Shown here one piece after another: positions 1-10,698 of a stretch of 64,000 nt of DNA (its first letter is position 1; each line of letters starts with the position of its first letter). The notes under the pieces were generated by a model. The model did not search any database. It was not told the DNA's origin and worked only from the letters and a program-made list of their open reading frames with translations. The stretch comes from Corella eumyota (taxonomy: Eukaryota; Chordata; Ascidiacea; Phlebobranchia; Corellidae). A program made the position numbers and the translations under genes. Location: NCBI GenBank assembly GCA_963082875.1, contig OY720100.1, positions 5,704,001-5,768,000 on the forward strand, given 5' to 3'.

Positions 1-1442
1 AATGTGGCATCGATTGCTTCACGAAGTGTAACACTCGCTCTCATTTCGGCCTCAGCACGATTTTTGTTGTATTCTGAGAATTGGTGCCATGACTCTGGTG
101 TAGTACTCCTGTATAGATTTGTAGTGAATACTATTACTTGAATTCATTTAACCAATTTACTTTTACATGTGATTTTGTAGGCAAGTTGTTAGTTTTTACA
201 TTTTTAGTGGTATTTGTAATGAAATTTAATGCCCACAAGGTTATTAAGCACTTGACTGTTAAAGTTGTCACTTACTCTTTAAGTACTCTTGTTGGGTTGG
301 GCTTGTAAGAAATTCCTCCAGAACTGTTGTTTAACATGTAACAAGATTGATCGATTCCCTGTGCTTCAAATTTGTCCTTTTGATCATTTGCTAATTGTTG
401 ACGAGCTTCTCTCAGTAAGCTGGTATTTGAAAAATAATAATTTATTAGGTTTTTGCTAACTTTGAGTATATAACTAGACCTTTAATATTGTTTTAAAATT
501 AGAATAAATTCTTACCACAGTTGTTCAAAGGCTTCAGCAACTCTCTTTTGTAAATGTTCTTTAATTTTGTTGACTACTTCTACCTCCTAAATACCAATTA
601 AGAAATTTTTAATAATTAACAATCAAAAAAAATCTGAACATTTATTTTTTAAATGTACCTTGTGCAACTCAGCTTCTACTCCATCTCTAACAACATCAAT
701 GGATTGTCTTCCTTCACGAAGAGTCAAACACTCGATCACAACATCCAAGGGAAGAGCTTTCTCCTCCAATGCCTGCTCAGTCTCTAACTTGGCACGGTTC
801 AGTGCCTTAAACCCAAAAAAGTAATTAAAGCCTAGTTTTAAAATAAATAATCTATTCCTTTAGGTTGCAGACATAACACATTTTTTTATAACTAAATGTC
901 ATTTTTAAACATTATATTTAAAACTTGTTAGATAAATAAAAGAGCAAGTGTTTGATTTACATTTATCTCAGCATCTGTTTCATCCAAACATCTTTCAAGA
1001 GTTTCTTTCCATTTTGTGATGTCGTCAATTCGATCATCTAGTCGTGTGTTGTTGTCATGTTGGTCCCATTTTGTCTGGTTGGCAGTGACTACACAAGTGT
1101 AAGGATAAGTTAAAGTTTGTTTATGGTTTATTATACCAGCATATTGTGGAAAAAAATTAATTTCTCAACCAAACTAACAAGGTAAATAGCTAATAGTAAA
1201 AATGCTGTAAGATACTCCTAGCCTAACGCATGGTTTCTTTTAAAATGGTTTACTAATTATATTAACAGTTTAATAGTTTAAAATATTCATTATCATTTAC
1301 CATTGACCAGACCACGGGCTTCCTGTCGAATTTGATGCGAAGCAACCCTTTGGCGCTCAGCATTTGTTGAAATATAATCATTGGATGCAAACCAATCAGC
1401 TGGTGCAAATCTCTGCGTGGGTTTTAAGCTAAGAGTTGCCAT
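1..1442 (-). CDS. TEKT2: Tektin-2, N-terminal part (3' end lies outside the window)
   Basis: Tektins are coiled-coil filament proteins on the doublet microtubules of motile cilia and sperm flagella. Six exons read on the minus strand: 1301-1442, 961-1088, 659-805, 516-586, 276-419 and 1-108. All phases join cleanly and give about 246 residues before the window ends. The N-terminus MATLSLKPTQRFAP and the following NAERQRVASHQIRQEAR closely match vertebrate tektin-2, as do the later segments DVVIECLTLREGRQSIDVV and EAFEQLW. The signature nonapeptide of tektins would lie further along, off the left edge. The start at 1442 is chosen because it gives the family's usual N-terminus. Tektin-2 fits better than other tektins because of the MATLS start. 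The gene is head-to-head with PREB and has an RFX-like X-box about 100 bp upstream. Confidence 0.93.
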
Positions 1443-2094
1443 ATTTTGTAAAAAATGCAATATTTTACACTTGTTTTACCATTCACTTTATACAAAGTAA
1501 TTTTATTTTTTGATCAGCTGAGTTGCCTAGGAATGTTTGGGTTGCTATAACAACAAAACCTCAACACCACCAATGGCGATAGAGAGTAGTTTTGGAAAAT
1601 TGTCTTTAAATTTATTAATAAACAAAAATATATAAACTAATATTTTGTCACATTTACTTATTAAAAAAATTTAAATTAGTTTTAAAAATGTTTTAAATCA
1701 TTAGGTTGCCATTTATTAATTTTATTTTGTTGGCGTGTCAAGGGAAATCCGGCACTTATTCTCCAAGAATTTCACAATTCCGTTACAACCATACCGCAGA
1801 TTGTTTATGATCATTTCATTTTAACTTTAAGCTCGACCGCTTTGGAACCATTGGCAAAAGGTAATGTGTATATTTTTATTGTAATTATAAACTAATTTTA
1901 ACATACGTTTATTAAATTTAATTAAAAAGTAAGTATGATATCCATTAAATCTCTTTTAAAACGACACATCAAAGTTTAATTGCTTAATTTATTATTTTTA
2001 AGTACTACGTTCTGTCTGTCACTGTCTGTACGTTACGACTTGCATATCTTAGGACACATACGTACGTACAACAGAATCGTCGAAATCATTAAAA
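1443..2094. other. Divergent intergenic region between TEKT2 and PREB
   Basis: This 652-bp gap separates two start codons that face away from each other, so it must hold both promoters. It contains two RFX-like half-site pairs (1522-1536 and 1541-1554), a CCAAT-like ACCAATGG near 1570, and a possible 5' UTR exon for PREB ending at a GTAATG donor near 1861, with an acceptor AG at 2051-2052. No conserved coding sequence is seen. Confidence 0.6.
1541..1554. promoter_or_regulatory. Candidate RFX X-box for TEKT2
   Basis: GTTGCTATAACAAC is an imperfect palindrome of two GTTGYY half-sites with a 2-bp spacer, one base away from the RFX consensus GTTRCY-N2-RGYAAC. It lies about 100 bp upstream of the tektin-2 start codon. 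RFX factors are established regulators of ciliary genes; use of this copy is inference. Confidence 0.45.
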
Positions 2095-4356
2095 ATGTTG
2101 TGCAAGTTGAGTTTCCCGATGTATTGTTGTACATGTTTGGATGGCAAACGTTTTGTGGTTGCTGGAGGGGGTGGAGCAGCAAAGACAGGAGTTCACAACA
2201 GCGTAGTAAGTTTTTAATGCTTTTATTTTCGTTTTTAAAGAAATATAAAATGATATAAGTTTGATAAAATAGATCTTGCCTAATGACACTGCAAGAACCT
2301 AAACATCACCCTTCTATTAAATGATACTACAACATCAAAAGGTTAAATAAAACTTGGCACAAATGTGAGAAGAAAGTTACTTGGTCAAATCCCCTTTGTC
2401 TAATCTTCTGGCCACCCATTTGTTACTGCATAAAAATGAAAAAAAAATTATAAAACATATTTGACATATATATTTGTATATAAGACATGTTGTAGTAATT
2501 AGGCAATGAATTTTGTATTAATAAACTTTTTTCTTTTAGCAAGTACTTCAACTGTCAAAACAAAAAAGAAAATGTTTGGCAGATCCTTTAGATCAATTAG
2601 ACACTGGAATTAATGCTGTCATGAATATGTCTGTTGCTCAGTTAAAAGGTATTATAACTAATTGTGTTTTTTTTCTATATTTTTTCAATACAAGAGCTAC
2701 TTAGCATTTTAACAAAAAATAGTACTGGTATTGTAACATTTTGGTAATATATTTTTTTAACAGGAAATAAAAAATCGGATGAAGCATTTTTGCTAGCAAT
2801 CGGTATTGAAAATAAATGTCAAATCTATTCGGTAGAATTGTCAAATCAAAGTAGAGATACAAAGCAACCGCCACAAGAAGGTACATAAATATAACGGCGA
2901 TATTAAGAAACTTTTATCACATGACACATGAGCCTCGACTATATTTTAAGTTTAGTTTGGGCAAAAAAATTTACAATTTTTTTTTTTTTTGTATATATCT
3001 TTATCCTCGATGTGGGAAAGTCGAATGCGCGACTTAAACATAGAGTAACATAAGTTACTCTGACCCAGTCTCGAGTTGTGTCAAGTTTGGGATATGTGTC
3101 AAGCCTGTGTCAAGTTTGGGATATTATAGAGACTATAATTGCCTGGTAATTATGCTGCTGATTAAGTGCTGGCTCAGCAGGAGTTCATACCGTTTATAGC
3201 GCCTTACTCAAGGGCGCTACAGCATGAGATCATTGGGGATTGAACCCACGACCTCATGTGTGGTGTAGCAAGAGTTCTTACCACTACACCACGCTGCCGG
3301 TTTACAATGTAATGATTTTTGTAGAAAGTTCAATCCAAAGAATAATTAACTGTAACTTTTTTAGGTTAAAAATATTTTTATTACACAACATACTGACATA
3401 TAATTTTTATTTTGTGTGGAACATGAATTTTAATTTTAATTTTTAGGATTAACAAGAAGGAAAAAGTCATCCAGTGAAAAAAAGGTTGAAACCAACAAAG
3501 ATGAATCACCTTGTTATAAATTCGACTTAAAACATGAACTTGACTCTACAAACAGTAAAGAATTTCAGGTAAAAATATTGTTATTCAATTTACAAACAAT
3601 AAGCTAGCATTTTTTTTAACATTGGGCTGCATGCTTAATATATAAAACCATGTTATAAATGTTTTTTTTAATATTTATTGCATAATATTTAGAAATCAAA
3701 AATAAAAAGAAGTAATGTTTTATTATTTAGACTTCTGTTCAACTTAGCAAGGATGGCTGTATATTATTAACAGGGTCATCAGATGGTCGTTTAAAGGCTT
3801 GGAAGGTATAAATTTTTACCTTAAAAAATGTGATTTTAATTATTTATTTAAAAAAGTATATTTATTTAATACTTTATTTAGCCTATTAAGTTTTTTAAAT
3901 TTTAAATATAAAAAACTTGTCAAATTTGTTACAAAACTATGGAATTTATAAATATTGTTATTTTTTTAGTTACCTAGCGAGGAAAAGTTATTTGAATCCA
4001 GAGGACATAAAGAAGAAGTTACAGATGTTGACATTAGTCACAATTCTCAACATGTAAGCTATGTTTAATCTCAAACACAAACTCTGGTCTTTTTTCATTA
4101 TAATCAAAAAAGTTTTTTATTTCTATACTAAATTAATCTTTTTTTAGATTATTTCAGTTGGCCGAGATGGAAAAGCATTTTTATGGGATTTAAAGGGAAA
4201 CAAAACTAATGAATTACATACAATGTGGAACATGGAAGCTCGATCAAGATTATATCGCTTCAGAAATTCATGGTTAATTTTAATTTTTTAATATTTTTAT
4301 TTCTTTTTTTATTGTAATAAGTTTGTCAGTATGAGCCTGGTAGCATTATATTTATT

Positions 4357-4415
<59 letters not shown>

Positions 4416-6278
4416 GTAATCTTTATTTTTAAGTTTCGGAACTGTTCCTGGAAGCCCAGAAAGAATTGTTTTATTTACATCCCACTGTCCAATTAAGCCA
4501 TCCAAAGATAGTGTTTGTTGTATTTCTAAATGGGCTCGACCCCGAGATAAAGAGGGAAAAGAAGTTGGAGACTTAAAATTTGTATTTAGTCGTCGTACTG
4601 CCAAACCAGCAATATCAGCTATGGCCCTAAGGTAAATAACACAAAATTAAATTTAAATATTGTATAAGTAATATAGAATGGGAATGAGTTTACATAGTTT
4701 AGTAAGAAGTTGAGAATATAATTATAATTTTTTCAATTTGTTTGATTCTAGTCCGAACGGAGTTTTTCTTGGAGTTGGGTTTATGGATGGATCAGTTTCT
4801 ATTTTAATATCCTTTAGTTTGCAGGTAGATTGTCTTAATCTTTATTAATTTATTTACAAAGATTCTCTTGATTTAATTAATGAATCTTGTGTAACTTTTA
4901 ATTTAAAAGCCATTAATTTAATCTATTTTTATTTTAATTGGACATTTATGTTTTTGTTTTTACATTTATGTTTTTGTTTTTACATTTATGTTTTTTTTAA
5001 CTAAAAAAACTTCTTTTTTTACTGTAAGACCCAATAATAAAACTTATTATATTTAATCATACTGCTTGTAGTGTACCCAAACTGTAAAAGACGTGCACAG
5101 CATTTTTGTTACTTCCGTGGCTTTCTTAAACGACACTCCTGAAAATTTACAACTAACTGGAAATTGTGACTCAGCTCTAGTGTCGGTTTCTGCTGATGGA
5201 ACTTGCAACTTAACTAAACTTTCTGCTAGAAGTAAGTTATACTATTTTACATGTTGATATTTTATTAGCTACGCTATTGCCCACCTATTGACTGCTTGTT
5301 ATTCTATTTTGTCAACTACTAAGATATTGCTTTACATGGTTTGGTTGCAACTAATAATGTCTGTGGTGATATACCAATAAGCTATAAGAAGCATATTTTT
5401 AAAAAACCTATGTATTAAACATACATGTTAATATTGTTTAAAATGTTTTATTATGTTTAGGAACCCTTTGATAAGGTGGCTTTTATTTCAAATATTATTG
5501 AGTTATGCATAGTTATGTCAGCATAGTGTATTGGTAGGAATAGATACCGGCGGCGTGGTGTAGTGGTAAGAACACTTGCTACACCACCCATGAGGTCTTG
5601 GGTTCAATCCCCACTGATCTTATGCTGTAGCGCCCTTGAGTAAGGCGCTATAAACGGTATGAACTCCTGCTGAGCCAGCGCTTAATCAGCAGCATAATTA
5701 CCGGGCAATTATAGTCTCTATAATATCCCAAACTGCCACAGGCAACTCGAGACTGGGTCGGAGTAACTTATGTTACTCTATGTTTAAGTCGCGCATTCGA
5801 CTTTCCCACATCGAGGATAAAAATATATACAAAAAAAAAAAACACTTGCTACACCACTTGAGGTCGTGGGTTCAATCCCATTGCTCTATGCTGTAGCGCC
5901 CTCAAGTAAGGCACTATAAACGCTATAAACTTCTGCTGAGCCAGCACTTAATCAGCAGCATAATTTTCGGGCAAATATAATCTTTAATATCCAAAACTAC
6001 CACAGGCAACTCGATATGGAGTTGGGGTAACTGTTGTTACTCTATGTTTAAGTCACGCATTCGACCTCCCCACACTAAGGATAAGGGTTTATACAAAAAA
6101 ATGTACACAGCTTTCTTTTTAATATTTGGGTACATTTTAAATGCTAGTTATTTAAGTTCAGTTTAATTTACAGAAATATTATTTTGCAGGTATGGTGTCA
6201 GTTTGGTTCGTCATGTTTTTAAGCATTATAGCAATCATTGGAAGTACCTTGTATCTTAAATCAGAGAATTTTATATGA
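2095..6278 (+). CDS. PREB: PREB / Sec12-type guanine nucleotide exchange factor for Sar1
   Basis: Sec12/PREB is an ER membrane WD-repeat protein that activates Sar1 to start COPII coat assembly. Eleven exons join in frame to 420 residues: 2095-2205, 2540-2648, 2764-2880, 3447-3568, 3731-3805, 3970-4053, 4148-4272, 4434-4631, 4752-4824, 5072-5231 and 6190-6278. The N-terminal blade carries VVAGGGGAAKTGVHN, the family's glycine-rich loop that contacts Sar1. WD-type segments follow (TGSSDGRLKAWK, VGRDGKAFLWDLKG, LGVGFMDGSVSIL). The last exon encodes one hydrophobic segment (VSVWFVMFLSIIAIIGSTLY), the expected C-terminal ER anchor. Introns hold SINE copies and a TA microsatellite. The start is supported by alignment to the family N-terminus; a short 5' UTR intron is possible. 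Confidence 0.92.
2977..3300 (-). repeat. tRNA-derived SINE, full-length copy, in a PREB intron
   Basis: Read on the minus strand, the element starts CCGGCAGCGTGGTGTAG, has an A-box-like TGGTGTAGTGG and a B-box-like GGTTCAATCCC, and ends with CATCGAGGATAAAG followed by an A-rich tail. The same sequence recurs at seven other loci in this window. This copy carries an 18-bp direct duplication (GTGTCAAGTTTGGGATAT at 3078-3095 and 3107-3124) not seen in the others. Confidence 0.85.
4359..4413. repeat. (TA)n microsatellite next to a splice acceptor
   Basis: About 27 uninterrupted TA units end roughly 20 bp before the acceptor AG (4432-4433) of PREB exon 8, so the repeat occupies the usual branch-point and polypyrimidine zone. 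Confidence 0.95.
4942..4995. repeat. 20-bp tandem repeat in a PREB intron
   Basis: Two full units of ACATTTATGTTTTTGTTTTT and a partial third unit lie in the intron between PREB exons 9 and 10. No function is evident. Confidence 0.85.
5547..5840 (+). repeat. tRNA-derived SINE, near full length, first half of a dimer
   Basis: The copy starts at CCGGCGGCGTGG, carries A-box-like and B-box-like promoter segments, and ends with CATCGAGGATAAAAATATATAC plus a run of A. It is the clearest full-length copy in the window and can serve as a local reference (about 285 bp without the tail). A second copy follows directly. Confidence 0.88.
5841..6101 (+). repeat. tRNA-derived SINE, 5'-shortened copy fused to the previous one
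   Basis: This copy begins inside the head sequence (AACACTTGCTACACCAC), immediately after the A tail of the copy at 5547-5840, and lacks the first ~24 bases including the A-box. It has its own A-rich end (TTTATACAAAAAAA). It is more diverged than the first copy (for example CTCAAG for CTTGAG). Confidence 0.82.
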
Positions 6279-7644
6279 ATATCAAGTGGGGAATTTACCT
6301 TTCTCTTTTGTTTTACCAATTTACCTGTTGCAATATGTGGTTTTTATAGTGCAAATTTTCGCTTAGTTTGTATTTTATTTATTTAAACAATTTATTTAAT
6401 AGGAAAATTTTAAAAAGAACCAAAATTAAAGTTTTAAATATAATTTTTATTTAAGAATGTATTTTTATTTTAGCCAGATTACTCAACACATAATCTAGTT
6501 TAAATATACAAAACTATACGGCCATATGATTTTATATTTATCAGCACATGGTGTATTGATATTTTAGAAGTAATTAATGTACATTAAACAATCATAGGTG
6601 CGTTATAAAAGGGTGCCACAGTAAAGTCATCATAATTGAATATTTTATTTAAATGGTGTAGCATATTTTAATAAAATCTTGTGTTTTAAACATGCAACAT
6701 ACATTTTGGTGTATGATGAACAGTTAAATTAAACTTTTTTTTGATGAAGTAATATTTTTAAGTATTTGAATTGTTTTTACTCGTAAAAAACGTCCAGCTG
6801 TTGTTTGTTTAAGTTAAAAATAAAACTGGTTAATTATAAATTAAGAGTTTATCCAGCAAAATGGAATGTTTATTATATTATCTACGATTTAAAATAGCTA
6901 TATATATTATAACAATTGCCCACAATTTTTTGGATTTTAAATGTAGGATGGTTACTTTAAAAATGTGTAGCTAAAAAAAAAATTTAAACAGTTAAAAGCA
7001 ATTCCAATTCCAAGATTATGATTTTTCTCTGATTTAAAAAAAATATATATATATGTAGTTAGAATTTAGCCTAACAATAATTAGTTTTCTCGTTTTGTAT
7101 CCGCGACTTGTCATAATACCAATTGTCGGTCGTGTTATGTGTAACATAGCGGCATTTTTTAATATTCTGTCTACTAACTTTCCAATTATATTTCTGTCTT
7201 AATTCGTGTGTTACCCGAGCGAAAATCCAGTCCAAAATAAAACATGTCTTTTAGTAATGCAAATGTATTGGCGTCGAATTTAAATCAGGCATTTGCTTTA
7301 TCATGTTCGGCCTAACAAAGATAGCCTTTTTTCCCGGATATGACGTCATTTTTAATGCGTTGCTGCTTTGTTGACGAAATATCTATGCGTTGTAGTGCTT
7401 TATTATTTAAGTTATGTTACACCAGTATTTTAAAATGCTGTTAATTTTTTTGGTAATTAGGTTATTAAACGAGTTTAATTAATAAAACTTAGAAACATAA
7501 CTATGTTGTTAATTAAGTAACCTAAAAAAAGAGTCATTTTATTAGTAATTATTTTTCTGTCATAAATATTTAAATGTAAACAATCAAGCTTTTTGTTAGA
7601 TTAATTTAAATATTACTAAGTGTAGTTTAATATAAGTAATAAAA
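6279..7644. other. Intergenic region between PREB and the PPxY membrane protein
   Basis: AT-rich DNA holding the PREB 3' UTR and the upstream region of the next gene. A CRE-like TGACGTCA lies at 7341-7348, about 300 bp before the next start codon. No open reading frame with a recognisable product and no repeat copy were seen. Confidence 0.6.
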
Positions 7645-9530
7645 ATGTCTCAAAACCAAAATTTTAATGGAATGGGGGCAGGACAAGATCCACCTCCAGA
7701 ACCCGACGAATATAATTTATGTAAGTTCAATGAATTTAGTTGTAATATTATTTCATTTGTTTGACAAAAATTGTAAAAATTTAAAGTAACAAAAAAAAGG
7801 TATAAAGTTTTTTACTAAATTAGGTCTACTGAAAATGATATTGTAATTACTATAACTTTAAAATATTTAATTTTATATATTTTTGTAGTATTTTATAATA
7901 TGACGATCAAAATCATTTTTTGGCTGATTTTTAACATTTTTAATCTAACAGCTTTTTTGTTTATGTTTTAGAAAATTCTTATTTTTTATTCTGCGTAAAA
8001 TTTTCCATCACACGTTTTGATATATACCCAGATGTAACCTTTTACGAATATTTAAACATTTTTTTAAAATTTAGATCTTGGATTTATGATCCCAATTGGT
8101 GCGATTTTAATCTTGTGTATTATATGCTTATTCGTAATCAGTTGGCAGCTTATTTTTCCCAAATGTTCACTTAAGTATTGCCCTAAAATGTTTCTGGACT
8201 CAAGTCATAGGACTTCAAATTCTAATCAACGAACACCAAATGGATCAAGACCACAAGTAAATTCTAACTTACTTTTTAAAAGCTTGTATATAATATAGAA
8301 TCTAGTAGACTTATTTATAATATTTGTTGAGTAATGTTTATAATAAGTTTTAACTATATTTTTAAAATACTATTTTGTTTTATTAGACACGTCATAACAG
8401 TACGTCACACAACAGAAGAACGTCAGTAACATTGGTAATTAATTTGATTTTTAATTTTTCGAAAACTGTTAACTTTTAGCGCCTGTATATATATTGAGTG
8501 CATATTAATCAAGATAAATTTTTTACGTTTAACAAAATTCACGTGATGCTGACGCATGCGTTTGTTTAATAGAATTTTTTGCAGTTTAGTGCTTTTACAC
8601 TTTACTGATTTTAATTATAAATAGCCATGTAAAATGATGGCATTTTTTCTATTTCTAATTTGTGTGTTCGTGATAGAAAAATAATTACTTTAACTCCGTC
8701 TTACTTAACATTTAAATTTGTTAAAATTGTTTTATTTGTTTTAGTTTTTTAAGCAAAATACTAAACTTGTTTTAAACCCGTGTTGTTACAATTCAGGTAA
8801 GAAGACATAGTGATTTCCCGCCAACTTACGAGGCATTAACGGAGCTACCTCCTTCTTATAACTCAGTAGTTATTATAGAAGAAGAAACCAGCCCACCGCC
8901 TGGTGATCGAACCAGCAGGTGTTCGGGTATTAGAACTTATGTATACGACCCATCTCGGCGAGTTTCAATAGAGGTAAGTTATCTACAAGTGACGTGCCTA
9001 ATACGTACATATACTGGGACGACATCCTTATTACCCACCGTATAGTCGCAAATGTACGTTTTGAGTTGCCTATGATAGTTTTGCATTGTTGGCCTTGTGA
9101 TGTTGCCTAATAAGCAACATCATAAACTTGCCTAAGAAAAATACTTGGCCACAGAAGACTAGGCTAAGTAACGTTATCTAGTTTTTCAAAGATGTGTAGG
9201 CGTATCAACAATAACCCACTACCTTAAAATATGGTTGTCGAAAACTATTTTTAATAGTTGTCAAAAATTGTCCAGTAGGCTATTAAGGTTAAAGTGTTGA
9301 AAGTTATTAATACCTTTAGAGATTTTTTATTAATGCTGTATATAAATATATAGTCAAATAAACCATTATCAATTAAACAGATTCATGATGAGGACACGAT
9401 ACGAGTTGTTGAAGAACTTTTGTCACGAAGACGATCGTCCATTCGAAGTAACACAGAACCACCTGGCTACAGCGTAATTGACGTCACTGATAATCATGCT
9501 TCAGTATTTTCAAGCTTAGATCGGTCATGA
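7645..9530 (+). CDS. Single-pass membrane protein with three PPxY motifs (unnamed)
   Basis: Not assigned to a named family. Five exons (7645-7720, 8075-8256, 8387-8434, 8797-8973, 9381-9530) join in frame to 210 residues. The N-terminal part is short, Pro/Glu-rich and lacks a signal peptide. One strong hydrophobic segment lies at about residues 30-52 (IPIGAILILCIICLFVISW). It is followed by CSLKYC and a long Ser/Thr/Arg/Asn-rich tail. The tail holds PPTY (110-113), PPSY (120-123) and PPGY (188-191). PPxY motifs bind WW domains, classically of Nedd4-type ubiquitin ligases, so an adaptor or sorting role at endosomes is a reasonable inference. The layout recalls small PY-motif adaptors of vertebrates, but no one-to-one relative is claimed. 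The reading frame and splice phases are solid; the function is inferred. Confidence 0.8.
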
Positions 9531-10698
9531 TTAGCAAAAAAATGTATTTTTAAATGATTTTTGCTGCTCTTCGAGAGATTGTGTTACAGTATATTACTAA
9601 AGTGTGCAACCAAGTATACTGCTTGTAAGACTTGGAATTGGATCTGTACGCCTTTATTTCTAAAGCCATAAGAAATTTTTTTCGTATTTATTATGTTATT
9701 TATTGTACTGAATTAAATAAGTTTTCTACAATGCAAGCACCTAAAAACCCCGGAATAATGTTAAACTTGATACACTATTATATATATATTTGTAGTTAAA
9801 GAGATAAGGTTTGTATATGACTTTCTCTTTATTGTTGAGCGAAAAACAAGCGCGAAAGTCAACCGCCATATACCTTAGCCCGTTGAGGTTACGCAGAGAA
9901 AAACGCATTTTACAAATTTCGGCGACGCCGCGTTGATTCACTCTATTGGTTTAAATCGAATGTTATCGTTCATCCATTTAAATACATTGTTAGTATGGGA
10001 ATAGAGTAGAACGGCGAAGGAATGCTACTCGCTACGCTCTATTTATGGGCGTTGGCCAATGGCAAGTTTCGACAAATTAATTGGTTGCTGAATTTAACGT
10101 AATTTAAGCGATAAGTGGTCTAAAGCCGCTATAGTAGATTTACGAACAGAAACAGTTCTCTATACGAGCCCGGGTAACGAGAAATTAAACAACTATGTAA
10201 CGTTTTGTTAGATATCACCGGTTGACATGCTGTTATTGAACGCCACCTGTTGCAACCTGTGCTGTAGTCGCATAATTAATAAAGGGAATAAATGGAATTT
10301 ATATTTACAAGCAGACGAAATATTTATTTTAAGTTGTATTTGCTATGCTAAATGCATATAAATGATAGCCGCAGGCAAAATCTAGTAACAGAATAGTAGG
10401 CTAGCCGAAGAATTTCTTTTAGCATAGCAAAACGGTAAAACAAATAAAGGTTTAGTTAGTGTTATTATACTTCGATAGCTAAGCACATAACGTCTACAAT
10501 GTAAAGGCATATACCGGAAATCAATGAAGCGATTGATAGAATACCCTGTTGTCAGCAAAGCGTTAAAATACCGTGTAGTATCTAGAGTATTTATAGTTCA
10601 TTTCTAACTAAGTACAAAGTTAACGTATCGCAACATTTTTGTTTAATTTACAAATTTAGAAATTCTAGGTACTAAGAATAACTCAACAAGTTTTGAAA
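9531..10698. other. Intergenic region upstream of the TRIC channel gene
   Basis: Contains the 3' UTR of the PPxY gene and the promoter of the next gene. A short palindrome-free AT-rich background dominates. A possible 3' splice site lies about 35-40 bp before the TRIC start codon. No gene or repeat copy was recognised. Confidence 0.5.

Noticed and set aside
5547-5620. tRNA gene at the head of the SINE copies
   Set aside because: A-box- and B-box-like segments are present, but the head does not fold as a cloverleaf with an acceptor stem and always continues into the SINE body.
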